Notes: generated by a model from the letters alone, not told the origin. Shown: positions 24,673 to 36,759, counted from the first letter of the stretch. The stretch: DNA of 64,000 nucleotides from Hibiscus mutabilis (GCA_019671005.1 CM033744.1:2012208-2076207); one strand, 5' to 3'. Numbers and translations are program-made.

Positions 24673-26500
24673 TATAACAACTGCAAATATTTAATAGGTT
24701 AGCCAACGGAACCTTGCCTTGGTAAATTGTACAAAAATAATTAAAGTCACCTAAAAATCAATCAAAAAGCAAAGAAAGAGAAGGGAAGTTGAATGACCCA
24801 CCCCACCAACAAAGAAAGTATACATAAATTTATTTATTTTCAATAAGATTATTTGATATTTTTTAAAAAAATTATATCATAACCTAAATATTGGTTATAA
24901 TCTGAATACACGTTCTCTATATGTTATAGTAACAACGATATCAATCGAATTAAAATTCAGTCGCATTAACGATATTGTATTCTACATTGATACATTTGAA
25001 ACATTGTTGTATACGTATAGATTCGATAAACCACATAGTATACCATTTTTTGTCATTTACAAGGAGGGAACTAACATCAAAGAAAGACACATTGTTGAAA
25101 TGGACAAAATCTATGTCTGTGTTGGGAAGCTCTCCCCTCATGTCTTATCGGACAAATAGCCATTTTCTTAAGCTTTGACGGGTTAACAATCTCCAATGTC
25201 AGAATTATTGTTACCAAGGAATCCTAGATGTTACTATCATATTTTTGTTATTTTTTTAATTATAATTTAAAGTAATACATATTTATATTAATTTTAGCAC
25301 CTTAATACAAGGGTAACATGAGGGTTGGTAAGGTTCTTGTCTCCCTTGATTTGGTAAAATTGTTCTTTTTGTCCTAAATTTGTAGGATTTTTCGTTAATA
25401 ATATGGTAAAAAAAAGTTATCTTTTCCCCCTTCCAATTTGGTAAAAAATGATTTTTATTCCTAAATTATACTAATGTTTTCGGTTAATAAATTAGGGTAT
25501 TTTTTTGCTTCAATCCCCGATGTCAAACACACACCCTTCATCATTTACACCAATTTCTCAAAATTAGTGTTTTTATAGCCTATTCCCCATTGCACTTTTA
25601 TTAATTTTTATATAATATTTTACACTTTTTTATTTTAATAACTACATATATGAGAGTGACCCTCTAAACTCAATTTGTTTCATTTACAACGTTAATTATT
25701 CAAAATTTTGACATTATTTAATAAATTTAACGTCTCATTTTACAAGATCAATTAGTCGTTGGTACAAACTTTTTCCCTAACTAGACTTCAATTTATATAA
25801 AAATGTTCGTAAGTATTAAAATATTTCAATATCTGAATACTTAGATCATATTTAAGGTACAGATTATTTTTCATTTGGATTTGTTTCATTTATGATTCAC
25901 ATCGTTTTTAATTCTAGATTAGACAAATTCAAATGTTGACATTTATATTAAATGATTGAATTGAATTAAATTTGAATTTAAACTATTTATCATGAAATGT
26001 ATTTCATTTCCATGAGTGAAAATTAAAATTTTGATTTTATAATTAAGAAATAAGATAAACAAACACTACATCACATATGATGACTCATATTTAATTATTT
26101 TTTGGTATAAGCACTGATATCCAACTTATTGGTTGACTAATCTAAATCGAATATTGCAGAGGTAGAGACGGATTTGTGTGGGCAATGGGAGAGGCAGCCC
26201 CTCCCCACCCCCACATTTTTTTAACATTTATTTTGTATGATTTTTTTATAAAAATAGATTAACTATGATTTTGTACCCATACTTTTCAAAATTTATATTT
26301 TGCCCCATCCCCAAACTCTTAATTCGTCCCTATTTAGAGGCCTATCATGGATGATATTTCCAACCCAATTCGCTCTATTCACGACATCAAAATTTGAACA
26401 TTTAATATTTCTTAAAGAATCTAATATCTTATCCTATTAGATCAAATTAGTGTAGGTAGTAATTAATCGATTTTAATTAAAACAAAAACAAAACCTAGAA
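24673..26500. other. AT-rich intergenic DNA
   Basis: No gene is recognised. 26160-26340 contains a decayed insertion-like stretch ('gacggatttgtgtggg', 'ttaattcgtccctatt'). Confidence 0.4.
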
Positions 26501-26989
26501 CCAAAAAAAAAAGGAAAGAGACACTCCCAACAACCACACGAGCGGTTCTCGAGTTGCATGCAAAGCTCCAGGCTTTGTTTATTTATTTCATTTCTTTTCC
26601 CTATTTTTAAATTAATTAATAAATAATCCTGTCCCTTTTACAGTTCACCCCTCCCTGACCTCATCTTCCATTGCCTTTTTAAACCCAAAGAACTAACAGA
26701 GTTTGCAAACAAAAGGCAGAGAAAAAAAAAAAAAAAACAAGAACCGTGTGCCTTCTTCTCTTCTTTTAAATCCTCGGTTTTCCCTTTGATTTCTTCACAC
26801 ATTTCCTTTTTACAAAGACACCAACTCTCTCAACAACTTTCCCACCCCACCCTTTTCCATTTTCTCTCTTCCCAAATACACTCATCTTTTAATGGTTGAG
26901 ACTTGAAAGAGATAGCTAGCTTAGCTTCGTGTTCCTTTGATCATCTGTTTTTTTTTTCTTTTCTGGGTTTATCCTGGTTTTTCAGAACA
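26501..26989 (+). promoter_or_regulatory. Promoter and 5' leader of the R2R3-MYB gene, with a 4-codon uORF
   Basis: A pyrimidine-rich tract (26740-26890) typical of plant 5' UTRs precedes the start. An upstream ATG at 26892 opens a very short reading frame, ATG GTT GAG ACT TGA (26892-26906), 83 bases before the main start. An A-run lies at about 26723-26738. The transcription start is not determinable. Confidence 0.5.
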
Positions 26990-28139
26990 ATGAGTCCACA
27001 AGAGAGGAACTTTTTGGCTCCTCCTGCTATTAACTCTCAAATGGGGTATCGGATTCCAACCTCTTTAATGGAACAAAGCAACAAGTGTTTGAGCTTTGAG
27101 CCATTACAAAGCAGGGGAACTACTCAGGCTGTTGAAAAAATGGAACTTTCTTTGAATTTAGATGTTGAAAATGGAAGTAACAATAAAAACTCTGGTGGTT
27201 TTGGTGGTGGTGGTACCAAAAATGGACACACCAAGCTTTGTTGTAGGGGTCATTGGAGGCCAGCAGAAGATGCTAAGCTTAGAGAGCTTGTAGCTCAATA
27301 TGGTCCTCAAAACTGGAACTTGATAGCTGAACATGTTGAAGGAAGATCAGGTTTACTACAAAAAAGTTCCCATCTTGCTAATCATTCATTAGTTCTCCAA
27401 TGGTTGAATCTTTTAGCTAAATGTGTGTCCTTTTTGGTTTTCTTGTAGGGAAAAGTTGCAGATTGAGATGGTTCAACCAGCTAGATCCAAGGATCAACAG
27501 GAGAGCATTCGGTGAAGAAGAAGAAGAGAGGCTGCTAGCTGCACATAAGATGTATGGCAACAGATGGGCAATGATTGCTAGGGTGTTCCCTGGTAGAACT
27601 GATAATGCAGTCAAGAACCATTGGCATGTGATCATGGCTAGGAAACACAGGGAACAATCAAGCATTTATAGGAAGAGGAGGCCTTCTTCTTTAGCCACCA
27701 TCCCCAAGGGATTGGATTTGACTGTTCAGAACAATGCCAGCAGTGACCAATCAACCATTTCATCTGCCTCTGCTTGCACTGATCTAGCACTTACTCCTTC
27801 ATCAGCCAAAGCAACCCACCAATTTGCCACTCCACTTCACTTGATGGGTATGTTTATTTTTTTCCATTTTCTTTTCATCAATGATCATTTGCTTTTTCAA
27901 GTTTTTAATATGGGGAAATGGTGTTTGCAGGTTCATCAGGTGAAAAGGTTGATGTGTGTTACCAACAAGGAGGATCAATGGGAGTTGGTATGGGTGTGGA
28001 CCAATGTGCTAACTCATCAGATTCTAACTCAACTGAGTCAGTGGGCACAAACAGAACCAACCACTCCCAAACTGCAAATGGAGAATTGAAGATCAACAGC
28101 ATGCCCTTCATTGATTTCCTTGGAGTCGGAGCTTCTTAA
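26990..28139 (+). CDS. MYB105/MYB117: R2R3-MYB transcription factor, subgroup 21 (LOF1/MYB117-MYB105 group)
   Basis: Predicted 322 aa from three exons (26990-27350, 27449-27847, 27931-28139), all GT-AG. The R2 repeat starts at about residue 84 with tryptophans at 89, 109 and 128; R3 follows, with the usual F (141) replacing its first tryptophan and W at about 159 and 178. The signatures CRGHWRPAEDAKL, GKSCRLRWFNQLDP and AVKNHWHVIMARKHREQSS, and the C-terminal PFIDFLGVGAS, are those of subgroup 21. That group includes the Arabidopsis lateral-organ-boundary regulators LOF1 (MYB117) and MYB105 and the wall-related MYB52/54; the 'REQSS.YR.RR' stretch favours the LOF1 side. It is a nuclear DNA-binding regulator. 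Intron 1 is at the conserved GRSG|KSC position; intron 2 lies in the C-terminal region. One oddity is G142 in RRAFGEEEEE, where T or S is usual. The ATG at 26990 is chosen because no earlier in-frame ATG exists. Confidence 0.92.
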
Positions 28140-28544
28140 AAGGCCAACTATGGAGTTCTTTTTTTTTTTAATACTACTATTTTTTTTAGTTAAAACTAAA
28201 AAATCCAGGTTTAAGAGAGAGATAGGGCCAACGGGGGTAAAATTGGGTCTAATGGGGAAAATGTTGGGTTTCTGCAGTCTCATCATCCTTACAGTTTTTT
28301 TAGCAAAGATCACCCTTATAGTTTTGTGTATACAGTTTAGTTCCATATATATAAGTCAACTATAGTTTTTGAGAAATATATATAGAACTATAGTTTTTGA
28401 GAAATAAAAATAGAGGAAAGAGATTTCTTCTATATTTTTTTATTAAATTTAAAAGGAAAGAAATATTAGCTACTGTCGTAAGCTTTTTTTATTGTACCAA
28501 CTTTTTATTCAAGACCGGTGAATTGACAAAAAAACCCTCCTCTA
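28140..28544. other. Probable 3' UTR of the MYB gene, then AT-rich spacer
   Basis: A T-run near 28160 and mixed-composition sequence follow the stop. A short direct repeat 'ctatagtttttgagaaata' occurs at 28360 and 28388. There is no other gene. Confidence 0.4.
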
Positions 28545-29010
28545 CAATTGATTTACCCCGACTTAATAGTCATTTTAGCTCTTATTTTATTTGGAGTAAT
28601 TCAACCCTCAATATTTTATTTTTAGTCAAGATAGCCTATATGCGGATAAAAACTGTTAGTCAACCGACGATAAATAGCTTGAAATAATGTGACAGACCTA
28701 TATGGCAGTGCACGCTGACATGGCAGTATCGTATAGACAAATGTGTTGACTTCAAAAAATATTACATCAGTTAAAAAATAATTTTATAAAATTATATAAA
28801 ATATAAAATAATTTTTTCTGATAACTTATCATTCTGTCAAGTCATTTCAAATTGTTTACTGTCAGTTATTTTAACAATTTTTATCCGCAAAGAGGCCATT
28901 TTGACTCAGAATAAAACATTGAGGGTTAAATTGCTCCAAAAAAAAGAATAGGGGACAAAGTAACTATTCTATCAAACGTTAAAAGGTATTTTTTGACTTT
29001 AAGATGAAAG
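28545..29010. mobile_element. Inverted-repeat MITE related to 2963-3428
   Basis: Blocks 'aattcaaccctcaat', 'gacaaatgtgttgacttca' and 'tatccgcaaagaggccattt' recur from the 2963 element, with the central segment reversed. Its arms mirror each other ('caaccctcaatatttta' against 'aaaacattgagggtt'). No coding capacity. Confidence 0.7.
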
Positions 29011-30499
29011 CAAAGTTGTGTCTTTTCGATAATTTTTAGAACTCATTATCTCTTTCTGACGATTTCTCTTTTACCGCTCAATCAACTAATGGATCTTGGT
29101 TAACATAATTTTAAACTTTAAACCTTAAATTGTCCGAAAACTATAATTTAATTTTTATTTTTATTTATTTCTTCACTCAACCCTAGCAACAACAATAATA
29201 ACCAAATTAAAACTCAATCAGTACTAATAAGTGTTGAATCTAGTGATAAAATACATTGTATTTAAAAAAAAATTTAACTTTAAAAACGATATTATTCAGA
29301 TAACTAACGGTCACATACTTCAAACATGATTCATATAAGTATACATAATAGATAAAAAAAACTGTCAATTGCAAACTTTTTTGTATTTTATTTATGACCG
29401 AATAAGAATGAAAGAAAAAGTTCCATATCTTTCAAAATTGAATGAATTGAACCTGGCCATGTTGAATGATTTTAATAACAGTTTTTGTCTTTGACTTGAT
29501 TGATTTCCCTTGACCATGTTTTGCACACGCTCATCCTCCTACCACCAAGTAGCCATTAATTCCATCTATTTTCTTTTCTTTTCTTTTCTTTTCTTTTCTT
29601 TTCTTTAACCAATCAGGCTGACCTATGTGGTTAATTAAAGCCAAGACCACACTGATGAAACATCAACACTGTTTCATGGCTACATCAAATGGGGTCTACA
29701 AATCCAACATCATGAGTCTTCTTCATTCGATTATGAGAATGTTTCATATAGCATTTTTTATAAAAAAAAGGTTGAATGTCTTAATCTATCGGTAGTGAAT
29801 TCTATTTTTTTTGTTTTAATCACAGTATTTGATTCATTGGCCGACTAAATCGGATTAGATTTTACAGAGTCTTTATATGAAACAACCCTCCCAACACAGT
29901 TTTCTCTATTTATAACATCAGAATTTAAACCCTTTATTTTGTTTAAAAGACCTAACATCTCATTCTGTTAGAACAACTAGTTATTGGTATTAATAGTGAA
30001 TTCTATTGATTTGTAAATAACTGTAAATACAGAATAAATCACTAAATGTGTTAATGATTTTACCAAATGAGATAAAGCTTGATTTTTATTTTTATTTACC
30101 ATGTTTACATAATTGAAATATATACATGTGTGTGTATACATATACATATACATGTACATGTTGAATAAACATTAATTGGGCTAGTTTATGAAGCAAAAAT
30201 TGTACAACTAGTGAGTCTGCTCCCAACAACAACAAAAAATCCACTAGAATTAAATGCTTTTGAGCCTTCATTAATTCTCATCCATAAACGGGCTTTAACC
30301 AAGTGGGGTTTTTGCTTTTCTATGCAAAGTACTATAAAAACCAATCTGACAATTAACAACTTTTCATATTTTGCTTAAGATTGAGGGCTAAACGTTCTTG
30401 TTTCAAAGTTGTTGGGACCCTTTTCTTGCTGGTGTTCTTGCCTTTGTAATGTTATCATCATTTCCTTTTTAGGGTTTTCTGGTGTATTCTTCAAACTTC
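29011..30499. other. AT-rich spacer with microsatellites
   Basis: A (TTTTC)n tract lies at 29569-29606 and a CA/TA-rich simple repeat at 30116-30162. No gene is recognised. Confidence 0.5.
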
Positions 30500-30514
30500 T
30501 TTCCTTTGAATGTA

Positions 30515-30960
30515 CATTGAATGACTCCGGGTATTGTTCCTTGAATCACCATATAAGTGTCAATTAACTCGTGCAATTTCGTCAAGGGATTTGATGACTT
30601 TGAAGTTAACATATCAATTTTTTATGTAGAGAAGGTCAATATCACAAACTTGATAGATGGGTTTGAGCAAGCCGAGGGTCTAGTTGTAATTCGAACAACA
30701 TCTGTATAATCAATTTGCAGTTCAATGAGTTCATAACCTAGGGACCATGTAAGCTATAGTCTAGCAAAAACTCCTCAAAGTTCAGCAAGAAAAACCGATG
30801 AGTAGCCTATCATTTTGAAAAAGCCAATGATCCAAGAGCCTTCCAAGTCCCTTAGGACACCACCCACCCAGCCACCACTTGATTCGTCAAACTTCTCAAA
30901 ATCAAGTGATTTGATATTTTCAGTTATAGGAGATGTCAGGCTTAGAGCTCTGATACAAAA
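30515..30960 (-). pseudogene. RNase H-like (RVT_3) domain fragment, copy 1
   Basis: The reverse strand reads GGVLRDLEGSWIIGF, then FLAEL-stop-GVFARL and SLGYELIELQID. These match the order of the retroelement RNase H fold ('GGVIRD..G.W..GF', 'AE.W...GL.LAW..G...V..E.DS'). At least two in-frame stops break it. Such domains occur at the 3' end of plant LINEs and as stand-alone 'putative ribonuclease H' genes. It is paralogous to copy 2 at 32697-33100, and both sit in a duplicated segment. Confidence 0.6.
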
Positions 30961-31418
30961 GAGAATAGAAAGAAGATGAGATGAGAGAAAAGGGAATGAA
31001 TAAGAAAAAACAACATTCTTAACAATTTCTGCTATGTCCAGTTGTCTTCTTTATGTACAAATGAAAGCTTACAAGATTCTTTACCTAGAAAACAAAACTC
31101 TAACCAAACAACTCAAACGGACTTTGCATTCACTTTTTCAGTTCTACACATATCACACCAACCTGTTTATATACCTTTTCTCCGCCAATTTTTCTTCTTT
31201 ACATTTTTTCTTTCCAAATCACAGATATTTCACGAAATCGATAGCATACGTTTCATAAACACATATAGTTCTCATCAATCATGAGTTCTGATGGAAGAAA
31301 TGAGAAAAAAATGAGGTTGGAGACTTAGAGGCTAGAAAATGCGTTCCCTAACCTTGTGGATGATAAATTGATCTCTAGATTAGTGAAGCAAACATTATAT
31401 ATATATGATATGAGGAAA

Positions 31419-31640
31419 ACAAAGTACGATGCATATGAATTTGAGTGTTAACCTAATTTTAAAAAATGTGAAGCATAAAGCTACACTTTTAACGTGAGGG
31501 CACACAATTTATGATTATGATAGCACACAAAAGCTCTTCAATTGGAGGAAAATCATAGAAAATCGCATCAAAGTTTCGAGAGTGCACGAACAATACATAT
31601 GGGGGAGAATGTTAAGGTTGTAGTTCCATACTTTATTTAT
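31419..31640. repeat. Segmental direct repeat, copy A (pairs with 33106-33322)
   Basis: Both copies run from 'caaagtacgatgcatatgaa' through 'agtttcgagagtgcacgaac' to 'tgggggagaatgttaaggtt'. 'gggggagaa' followed by 'tgttaagg' looks like a polypurine tract plus LTR start, so the segment may derive from an LTR element. That reading is an inference. Confidence 0.7.
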
Positions 31641-31843
31641 TTATAATCAATCGACGTTGTCCATGGCAACTCAAATCTAGGTTAGAAGCAATACATTTTT
31701 ACTTGTGATTTAAGAACTTTTCATATTTTGCATAAGATTGAGGGTTAAAAGTTCTTGTTTCAAAGTTGTTGGACCCTTTCTTGCTGGTGTTCTTTTCTTT
31801 GTAATGTTATCGTCAATTCCTTTAAAGGTTTGTGGTGTATTCT

Positions 31844-32378
31844 CAGGGCCGGCTATAAGGGGAGTACCCTGAGCGACCGCTCAAGCCCCCAACCAGCCTA
31901 AGGCCTTCAATTAGTTTAAGGCCTCTAAAATTTTATTATCCGTATTTTTTAATTTTTTAATTTATTAAATAAATACATTAATTTAATGGTAAACAATTAA
32001 TTCTTTTTCCTAAATTAATTAATTAATTAATCCAACAATGAAAATAATGTGTTTGAAATATTAAATTAGTTGTTCAAAGTAATGAGATGAATAAAAATTT
32101 TGTCTCTTTTCGGGGCCCATTTCTATGCCCAACATTAAAAAAATTAAATTATAAGCCTTAACACTAACTTTTAAATACTAAATCCTAAACTATGCACGCA
32201 ATACCTTAAACCCCAATCCTAAATCATATCCTTAAACTATAACTCTAAACCTAATTTTTTATTGTTGGGGCCTAAATATGGATAGAGAATTTTTATTTGT
32301 AATGAAATATGCTTTATTTATATAAGGGTCCAATCTTAGTTTTCGCTCAAGGCCCCGAAAATCTCCGAGACGGCCCTG
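31844..32378. mobile_element. hAT-type non-autonomous element with 8-bp TSD
   Basis: The ends are 'cagggccggc' and the inverse of 'cagggccgtc', fitting the CAGGG hAT terminus. The flanks at 31836-31843 and 32379-32386 are the identical 8-mer 'tgtattct'. The paralogous segment near 30480-30500 reads 'ggtgtattcttcaaac' without the insertion, giving an empty site. The interior is AT-rich, contains CCTAAA-like units (32150-32260) and has no transposase. Confidence 0.9.
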
Positions 32379-32479
32379 TGTATTCTTCAACTTTTTTTTG
32401 AATGGGAAGTAAACCTTAGAGGCATAGTACAAAATCATGATGTTACACGATAGTGAGAAGGGCCAACATAGTCCCTCTT

Positions 32480-32696
32480 GAATAGAGCCGTCTCAAACAT
32501 TTTTGGGGACCTGAGCGAAAACTCAAAAATTTGCCTCTATATAACAAAAGCATGTGTCATTACTTTGAACAATTAATTTAATATTTCATTAATAAACCAT
32601 AGAAACATGATCGAACTTTGTCAAACACATTATTTTCATCGTTTTGTTAAGAAAACATCTTAAATACAATTAAAACAATAACGTACAACCACTAAC
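32480..32696. mobile_element. Decayed hAT-related fragment
   Basis: 'gagccgtctcaaacattttt', 'gacctgagcgaaaactc' and 'gtgtcattactttgaacaa' echo parts of the neighbouring hAT element in inverted order. No clean termini. Confidence 0.4.
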
Positions 32697-33100
32697 TTAC
32701 AAGATTGTCACTTGAGAAATTACTGAAGTTATGAAGGTAGAGAATGAGGCCCTGAGCAAGTGCTCATGTTGCTCTCCTTCTGAGATGTCATTGCTCTTGA
32801 AAGTAGTTTGAATAACTCCAAGTATTGTTTCGTGGATCACCATAGAAGTGCCAACCGAGTCATGCAAGTTTGTTAAGTTATCTACCATCATGTTTACTTC
32901 TCGTTTGATGGTTTTTAAGTCAACATACCAATTTTTCTTGCAGAGAATGTCGATAGCACAAACTAGAGAGATAGGGCTTGAGCAAGTTGAGAGGCTAGTT
33001 ATCATTCGAGCAACATCTGAGTTATCAAATTGCACTTCAATGCGTTCATAGCCTAAGGATCATGCAAGTTGGAGCCAGTAAAAAATCTCCAAAGTTTAGG
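32697..33100 (-). pseudogene. RNase H-like (RVT_3) domain fragment, copy 2
   Basis: A 112-codon open frame (33035 down to 32697) contains IEVQFDNSDVARMI-like sequence, then SSPISLVCAIDILCKKNW and IKREVNMMVDNLTNL. This corresponds to the C-terminal half of RVT_3 RNase H ('E.DS...V..I', 'L...I..L....W.V...H..REAN.VAD.LA'). The catalytic N-terminal half is absent, so it is a remnant. It shares ancestry with copy 1 at 30515-30960. Confidence 0.6.
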
Positions 33101-33105
33101 AAGAA

Positions 33106-33322
33106 AAACAAAGTACGATGCATATGAATTGGAGTGTTAACCTAATTAAAAAATGTGAAGCATAAAGTTGCACTTTTTAACGTGGGGGCACACAATTTAT
33201 GATTATGATAGCACACAAAAGCTCTTTAATCGGAGAAAAATCATGGAAAATCCCACCAAAGTTTCGAGAGTGCACGAACAATACATTATGGGGGAGAATG
33301 TTAAGGTTGTAGTTCCATAGTT
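33106..33322. repeat. Segmental direct repeat, copy B (pairs with 31419-31640)
   Basis: Same sequence order as copy A with small differences (for example 'aatacattatgggggag' versus 'aatacatatgggggag'). Confidence 0.7.
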
Positions 33323-33509
33323 TATTTCAATGCTTTAGTTTAGATTTCACTACTCGCTAAGAGATCTGCCATGTGCACCACTTGATTATCATAGTTTATG
33401 GGAGAATAAAAGGATAGTTGTGTACTTATATGCTCCAACCAATGAATGACAAAATCAGATGAGACCTCCCCCCCTTTTTGGCGCCTTGAAAAGCAAAACC
33501 ACTATAATA

Positions 33510-34160
33510 ATTAAGGGTTATTCTTTGATACACTGATGATGAAGAAAAAATTTCTACAAGCGGATTAAATTTACTGATTAGAAAGTTGGTTTAGAGTTTA
33601 TGTTTATGGGCTTAGAATTTAAAGTTTAAGATTACAATTTAAACCCATAATCTTACTATCCTAAACTCTAGACCCCTAAACTCTAAATCATAAAATAAAT
33701 TCATGATCCCTAAACTCTAACTCTTTTTCACAAATAAATCTAACTTAGGGCTAGAGGTTTAGTTTATGATTTATGTTATGTTCATTCAATTTTAGGGCTT
33801 ACCGTAAATTATGGTTTAAGGTTTATGATTTTTGGATCTATAATTAAAGATTTAGATCTTATAATGTGAAGTTTAAATAGATACACTTGTATAAAAAATG
33901 AAAAATACTTTGATACACAAGCTTACTTAAACTAAATTACACAAGTCTTTCCATTTTAGGGTTTTGAGATTTAAGTTGTGATTAGGGTTTAGGGGTTTAG
34001 GTTGCATGGTGTAGAATTTAAGGTTTATGGTTAGAATTTAGAGTTTAGGATTTAAGATTTTGGTTTTAGAGTGTTAGGGCTAGAGATTTAGATTTTATAG
34101 CTTAAATATAAAAGGTTGTAAATTTTTTTACGCAATTTGTGTATCAAAATATAACTCTAA
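33510..34160 (-). repeat. Two CCCTAAA-core family copies, mainly reverse orientation
   Basis: 33510-33905 opens with 'tctttgatacactgatgatg' and holds mixed CCTAAA and TTTAGGG units. 33900-34160 opens 'aatactttgatacacaagc', carries a run of TTTAGGG-like units (33955-34090), and closes 'caatttgtgtatcaaaat'. The second has both termini clearly inverted. Confidence 0.7.
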
Positions 34161-34354
34161 AAAAATCTACACCGACAAATAATAACAAATCAAATATTAA
34201 CTAATAAGTAATCGAACTATTTTTCAGTTGTCATATTTAATGTTATTGATGTGCCGTGTGCTCGGCTATTCTGAATTTCTGAGAGCCATACGGGCTCACA
34301 GATTTGTAATGGCGATGGTATATTTAATTCCCTGCTTTAAGGTTTTATTTTTTA

Positions 34355-34805
34355 GGGTAAAGTACACAAATGATTACTAAATTATCTCTAAGAATACAAA
34401 ATAATCATCAAATTTTTAAATGTTACATAATGAGTATTAAACTTTAGTTTTTTTTATAAAATGGTCACTGAGCAATTAACTATCGTTAATTGAGTGACGT
34501 GACAGTTATAGAAATTTAAATAATATAATATTTAATCCTCCATATTGACACATTTAATCAATTTATTCTTAATTTAGCCCTCATTATCGATGTCTAAATT
34601 AATTGAATGTATAGATATTGAGGATTAAATATGTTATTATACAAATTTTTGTAACTATCATGTCTCCCAATTAACGACAGTTAACGGTCTAGTGATTATT
34701 TTGTAATAAAAACTAAAGTTTAATGACTATTATGTAATTTTTGAAAGTTTGATAACTATTTTGTATTTTTAGGGATAGTTTAGTGACCATTTGTGTACTT
34801 TACCC
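34355..34805. mobile_element. MULE-type MITE, 451 bp, perfect 9-bp TSD
   Basis: Inverted ends 'gggtaaagtacacaaatg' and 'catttgtgtactttaccc'. The flanking 9-mers 34346-34354 and 34806-34814 are identical ('tatttttta'). Family mate of 21135-21581. Confidence 0.9.
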
Positions 34806-36476
34806 TATTTTTTATTAAGTAGTGAGATACTATATTTTTAAGGAAATATCGAATTTTAAACTTATATAAGATAATGTAATTAGAGCATTCATTCAGCCAA
34901 TCGGTGAATTTTAAGTTAATCCGTTTTAACCTTTCGTTAAATGAAAAAAATTCAGTTTTGACCGTTCCTGAAATTTAATAAGTAATTTAATTTAAATTAT
35001 TTTAACACAAAATTTATAGATTCGCCATCCAAAAAATTAATTTAACTGGCCTCAAATCCAAAATTCATAACTTCACCTTTGATGGGTCGACATATACATC
35101 ACAAAACTTATGTTCTCGGTCAAGGTTTTGTTTATTTTACTTTGTCAGATGTCCCTACGGATTAATAGAGTGGAAACACTTTAAAATACTTGAACAAACT
35201 ACATAAAGTGAAAATCATATAAAAAAACTATATCAAGTGAAAAGTTTATTTTTTAAATTATTCAAACCTGACCTTATAAGATTGTTTATTTTTTAAATTC
35301 AGGTTCTGGTTAGGTAAGTTTTGGGACACAACTCGACATATTTAAAATAGAAAAAACTTTGATACACAGACCGCGTAAATTTTAGTTTACACGTGCTTTT
35401 TAGTTTTATGGGGTTAAGGTTTTAATTTAGAGTTTAAAATTTAGGAATTTAGGTTGTATGATTTAGAATTTAAGGTTAATATTTAAAATTTAGTGTATAA
35501 GATAACTTGAAAACAAAATTCTTACACCCGAACAAAATCATAGCTATAAAAAGAATGAAATATTGAATACAAATTTGAACCTACCAACAACTAATTTATC
35601 TGACAGAATGAAACAAATCTTAAAATTATAAACGAAAAATATTAAATTAAAAAACTCGTACTTATATTAGACTTTTACAAAATCTTATACGAATTAATTA
35701 GCTATTGAGTCGTATGTCAATAATTAAACCTAAGAAAAGGATTTGAAGCTTGCTCTACCGTGAAAACATGTTGCATTTTCCACAAAAGGCGTCTAGAAAA
35801 ACCCAGAAAAAAAACAAAAAAAAAACAAGAATAATGATGAAACAAAGTTGAATCTACGTAATCTTCGACAGAAGCTGTCACCATTTGCAAACACCCCATT
35901 GGATTCCCCAGATTAAGTTGACTAATTGTTTCCCTGTCAGCAAAATACAAAATAAAGAATCTGATTAAACAAGAGATGCAAAATCTTGACAATTCACATG
36001 GCAGCCAATGAAATTTGTTGTTAACTGGGGAATGTTCACATGGGAGCATTTCTCAGTAAACGTGCCCTATTTTCTCGAGAAACTGAGAAGGAAAATATGA
36101 AATTAGTAAAAAAGAAGGATCAAACATTCGTCTGCTTCAGATTGGTTATATCGGTCGGTGTTGAAGGCCAAGTTGCTTTGGGTTTTGAGATCACTTCCCT
36201 TTGATGGGGGAATCCACTTACTGCCCTGCCCCTGCCCATGCAATTATTTCTTTTTCATCAACTTCGAAGGTTATGTAATTGTACTTTCCTGGAAAATTTT
36301 ATGAAAACAACTGGTCTTTTTTTGTTCTTTCCTGGAATGTTGCAGCTGGCTTTTCTTATTTTATTATTGGCACGCTATCAATTGGGCGTTAAGAGTAATT
36401 TATTTAATTTTAAGTTTGATTTGCTTAGTTTCAAAATTAAAAAGAGTTTAAAAAATAACTGAAACTATAAACTTGA
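34806..36476. other. AT-rich spacer with a truncated CCCTAAA-core copy
   Basis: 35345-35505 begins 'actttgatacacagacc' and has TTTAG-type units, a truncated member of the CCCTAAA-core family. 35720-36050 has an open reverse-strand frame of 110 codons with a splice-acceptor-like 'ttgctgacag'; I do not recognise the protein and consider it unproven. Confidence 0.4.
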
Positions 36477-36759
36477 GGAGGCCGAGATCCCTTTTACTAT
36501 ACATGTGGTTTCGTCTTTATACTTACTTTAGCTGTAATCACATCCATATGATTAAATATATGCATATACCTAACTCTAAGAGACTGAGGCCTCTTTCAGT
36601 GTACATGTGATTTCGTCCCTATTTTTACTTTAGCTCTAATCACGTCCATCTGACTAGGTGTATGTATACACTTGACTCTGGAAGACCGATACCCTTTCCA
36701 TTATATATGTAATTTCTTCCCTGCTTTTACTTTAGCTCTAATCACATTCATCTGACTCG
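36477..36759. repeat. Tandem repeat, three copies of a ~102-bp unit
   Basis: Units are recognised by 'acatgtggtttcgtc', 'acatgtgatttcgtcc' and 'atatgtaatttcttcc' at about 36501, 36603 and 36705, each followed by 'actttagct(c/g)taatcac' and 'catctgact'. The array ends exactly where the LINE begins. Confidence 0.75.

Noticed and set aside
26903..26989. An N-terminal extension of the MYB frame back to 26903
   Set aside because: The codon there is TTG, not ATG. The first in-frame ATG is 26990, and the extension is hydrophobic leader-like noise from the pyrimidine-rich 5' UTR.
35717..36049. Reverse-strand 110-codon frame as a gene
   Set aside because: No recognisable domain; it includes long hydrophobic runs from an A-rich tract. 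A splice acceptor-like site is present, but there is no partner exon.
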